Of a stretch of 64,000 nucleotides of DNA, positions 61,081 through 64,000 are shown one piece after another. The stretch is taken from positions 930,001-994,000 of the forward strand of contig JAQFVV010012490.1 of the NCBI GenBank assembly GCA_028023455.1, given 5' to 3'. This stretch comes from Epiperipatus broadwayi. Lineage: Eukaryota; Onychophora; Udeonychophora; Euonychophora; Peripatidae. Position 1 is the first letter of the stretch; each line of letters opens with the position of its first letter. Both the position numbers and the translations under genes were made by a program. The notes under the pieces are model-generated. The model saw only the letters and a program-made list of their open reading frames with translations. It was not told the origin of the DNA and did not search any database.

Positions 61081-63440
61081 AAGTATAGAATTAAGTCGCA
61101 ATAAATTTATGTGAATCAGATTATTTTCTGATGATATCGCTAATAAATCAATGAAATATGTATGCAGACTGGATGAATTTTTTCTGTAAATAATATAACC
61201 ACTTGTATTAAGTTATCAAGGACTGGTAACCTCTTTGCTTAACAAACCTTGTACTTACAGAGACTGAAATAAATCAGTACTATTGGATTTAGATGTTTCA
61301 TAAAGCATCAGTTATCATAGGAGCAATATTAAATAGGGTGAGAGGGAGAACTGCACATATATTTTCTGACATTCAAATATCCAAATTAGCAATCTCAGCC
61401 TTTTTTTCATTTTCAGAATTATTGATAATCTTGGAGCATTGATCATGTAGTAATGCCAGCAACTCAAACAGTAGAGGTGGATGCATAAATCCTTAATATT
61501 TTAGAGTTGAACAACTAAATGTATGAAAAAAAAGAACTATGGATTTCATAGCATGACTATTGATTATAATAAAATGCAATTAGTTCAGCACTAAAAAGAA
61601 GTAAGTAGTGATGGCATATTCCTTTTAGTAGATCAATTAATCTAAGGATCAGGAAGTTATAAGAAGAGAAATATAAGGAATAGAGGTAGATCTTAAAATT
61701 TGTCTTCTTAAAAATTGAATTTCTAGTTGATGATGATAATCTTAATTATTGGTCTACAATCATCATTTAACATGCTTATCTTGCTACACCCACAATATTA
61801 TACAACTATTGGGGTACCTTTGTCTTTTGTTGTATTCATACGAATTGAAAAGAAAGCATGGTAGTGTGGAGGTTGTTTAATATATTTATAAACTATTTAT
61901 TTTCTGTGATTCTAAATTCATTAGAATATAGTGCTTTGTCATTATATGCTGAGCATATAAAATAATATCTAAATGACATACACATTAAATTAATATGCTA
62001 CATATATAAATAAGATTTGCACTAATGAGGCATACACACACAAAGCTTAATTTTTCTAAATTCTTTATATATTACAATGTTATAAAAACAATACAAAATA
62101 AATATGTATAAGTGTGCTGAGCACTCTCAAGGGACACAGCCCTCATAATCATAGCCATATTGTATCTAAAGAAATTGGTTAACTGCAATGCAAATTTATG
62201 CAAATGATCTTATGTATCCATTTCTTGGATATGTTGTAGCACGTGTGTTTTCTATTAATGGTATGATTGTCCCTACCAATAAAGCAAACTGCTTTCACTT
62301 TTCTTTTTAAGTCGTGTCATTCTCTGCAAACAACAACAAGATCCTGTGTTTGGCAATTGTGTCCTGCTGAGATTCTGGATGGAAACTAAGTAGCAAGTTG
62401 GGTCTGTTATTGCTTTGTTGTAAGAATATATGTTGAGACAGCTGCATAGATAGTGAAGCTCTGGTTCCTCCAAAGTATAATGGTCTGAGTAAAAAAAATT
62501 AAAAAGTGATTTTAAATAGTTTAATAAAAATATAAAATCAAAATATTTAATATCAATACAAATGAGTATTCTAAGTTAAGTAATATAAAATCTTGTGTGT
62601 ATATATTAATACTTAAAGAGTGGAATAATTGTATTAATGTTGAAATAAACTAAATTATTAAATTTTCTAATTAATTCCCTTATTTTTGGTTGACATACCT
62701 CAACTAAAATACATAAAAAATAATTATGCCTTATTTGGAAATAACAATATATATTAATATACATTTTTGGGCATTGACTGATATTAAATGTAATTTTAAA
62801 TGGAGAATGGAAAATAAAAGATTGTAAGAATAAAATCTTTCCTTCAATCAAATTGTAAATTTGTATTTCAGCACAATATAAATGTTCAAATATAAAAAAT
62901 TAACAAAAAAGATTATTTTCAAAGATTATGTATAGATATTATTAAAATATGAATCATTTAATTATAGAATTTAAATGTATACACAAATTTAAATAAAAAA
63001 ACAGTTAATATCAATAAGTTCTTAAAATTTTGTTACAAAAAACATTTGAAACAATCTTTCCTAAAGTTCTGATATTTAAATTGCAACTATATACATAACC
63101 ATATGTTTTTGGATTAGTAGATTACATAGAAAAAAAAGATTAATATATGTGTATATGTTGGAAACTATTTACTGGGGTTTAAATAATGTCTTCATTTCTT
63201 TTCATAACTTATTTTTAATAGAGATTGACTGTTTCCTCTATACATTGAAATATATATTTTCAAATTTTATTTTTATTTCACCATAGTTCAATCCTATTTC
63301 AACTGACCATCAGTCCAGAAGTCAGATCAATCTCACTTACTTTGGTTGCATTTTTAAAATACCCAGTTCACTTTTTTCAAGTGGAGTAAGATATACATAG
63401 CTCATATTGTAATTTTAGCTTCATATATATATATATATTA
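61081..63440. other. no recognisable feature
   Basis: AT-rich with short frames only. Confidence 0.55.
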
Positions 63441-64000
63441 TAAATTGAATTCAGACTTTCAAGTCCTCAAGCAGCCATCCAATCCATCTTATACAACTGA
63501 TACACATGACCACAACATATATGTGAAAAAGATCAATGATCTCCAATATATTTATTTTGTGTGGAATCTGCAATCATCAGTTGGTCCAGACTACCATCTC
63601 CTATATATATATATACAATTAGTGCTCAGTTTATATCAAAATAGCAAATCTTCAAACTTTAATGGATAAGCTTTAACTTCTCCACTTTCTAATCCTTCGA
63701 CCATCCATAGCATTGAAAATCCAAGGATGGAATGCTCAAAGCCATTGTTGATGACAGTATTATATCCATGTTGACCTTAAATCAATCTGACCCCTCACAC
63801 ATAGGACATTAATATGTCCAGCTTGTATTATACCCAATTCCTCTTTTGTATAATTAAATGGGTATAATAATGTCCTATGTGTGATGAGTCAGATTAACTT
63901 AAGGTCAACATGAGTTTGACAGTAATATTGACATCAACAAGGGTTTTGAACTTTCCATCCTCAGATTTTCAATGATATGGATAGCTGAAAAGTTGGAGAG
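63441..64000. mobile_element. foldback element of the 14.3-kb family, cut by the window end
   Basis: 63441-63690 resembles the left arm at 14409-14650 (cttatacaactgatacacatg, gtgctcagtttatatc). An inverted pair follows: 63695-63832 and 63856-64000 (tgttgaccttaa / ttaaggtcaaca; cacacataggacatta / taatgtcctatgtgtg). The outer right arm lies beyond the window. Confidence 0.75.

Overview
This is animal nuclear DNA: strongly AT-rich, with one spliced gene and a dense, nested layer of transposable elements. Both visible introns follow the GT..AG rule, the standard genetic code reads cleanly, and the elements (RTE-type LINEs, Penelope-like elements, Ty3/gypsy-type LTR elements, hAT, piggyBac, tRNA-derived SINEs) are typical of invertebrates with sizeable genomes. 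I could not assign a phylum. No bacterial, CRISPR or operon-like structure is present.

The only host gene I can support is the 3' end of a serine palmitoyltransferase subunit 2 gene (SPTLC2/LCB2-like) on the + strand. Its penultimate coding exon is 26166-26295 and its last is 41057-41149, separated by a 14.76-kb intron. No earlier exon was found in the 26 kb upstream, which is probably a still longer intron. Everything else is intronic or intergenic.

Layout. 1.26-5.74 kb: an LTR element with two near-identical 1.6-kb LTRs and only a gag gene between them (terminal-repeat gag element). 6.1-9.56 kb: an RTE LINE fragment and a longer but broken RTE copy. 10.5-10.8 kb: a GC-rich island with CTCF-like motifs. 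11.0-11.35 kb: a piggyBac transposase relic. 12.9 kb: a roughly 100-bp tRNA-derived SINE. 14.3-14.9 kb: a palindromic insertion. 15.05-15.9 kb: a tandemly duplicated gypsy integrase fragment. 18.2-19.1 and 24.2-24.7 kb: two ends of a second Penelope-like family. 22.4-22.8 kb: a dimer of a ~330-bp repeat. 27.25-32.47 kb: a large head-to-head inverted Penelope dimer; one arm carries a hAT and a SINE, and the other arm preserves both empty sites. 33.4-34.6 kb: RTE copy 2. 36.9-37.5 kb: a hAT. 37.7-39.9 kb: decayed LINE-like sequence. 42.5 and 44.2 kb: two small palindromic insertions. 46.3 kb: a short hAT relative. 47.8-50.6 kb: gypsy-type LTR and gag remains. 50.6-55.0 kb: RTE copy 3, split by a 1.18-kb palindromic tetramer. 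58.4-59.2 kb: another tandem/inverted foldback repeat. 59.7-60.1 kb: a third hAT family. 63.4-64.0 kb: a palindrome cut by the window end.

The most interesting signal is architectural. Four unrelated-looking palindromes (14.3, 27.3-32.5, 42.5 and 44.2 kb) share one design: inverted arms, a unique 37-60-bp tail on one side only, and a 13-14-nt target-site duplication. Two of them are Penelope-like elements. This suggests one mobilisation mechanism for coding and non-coding palindromes alike.
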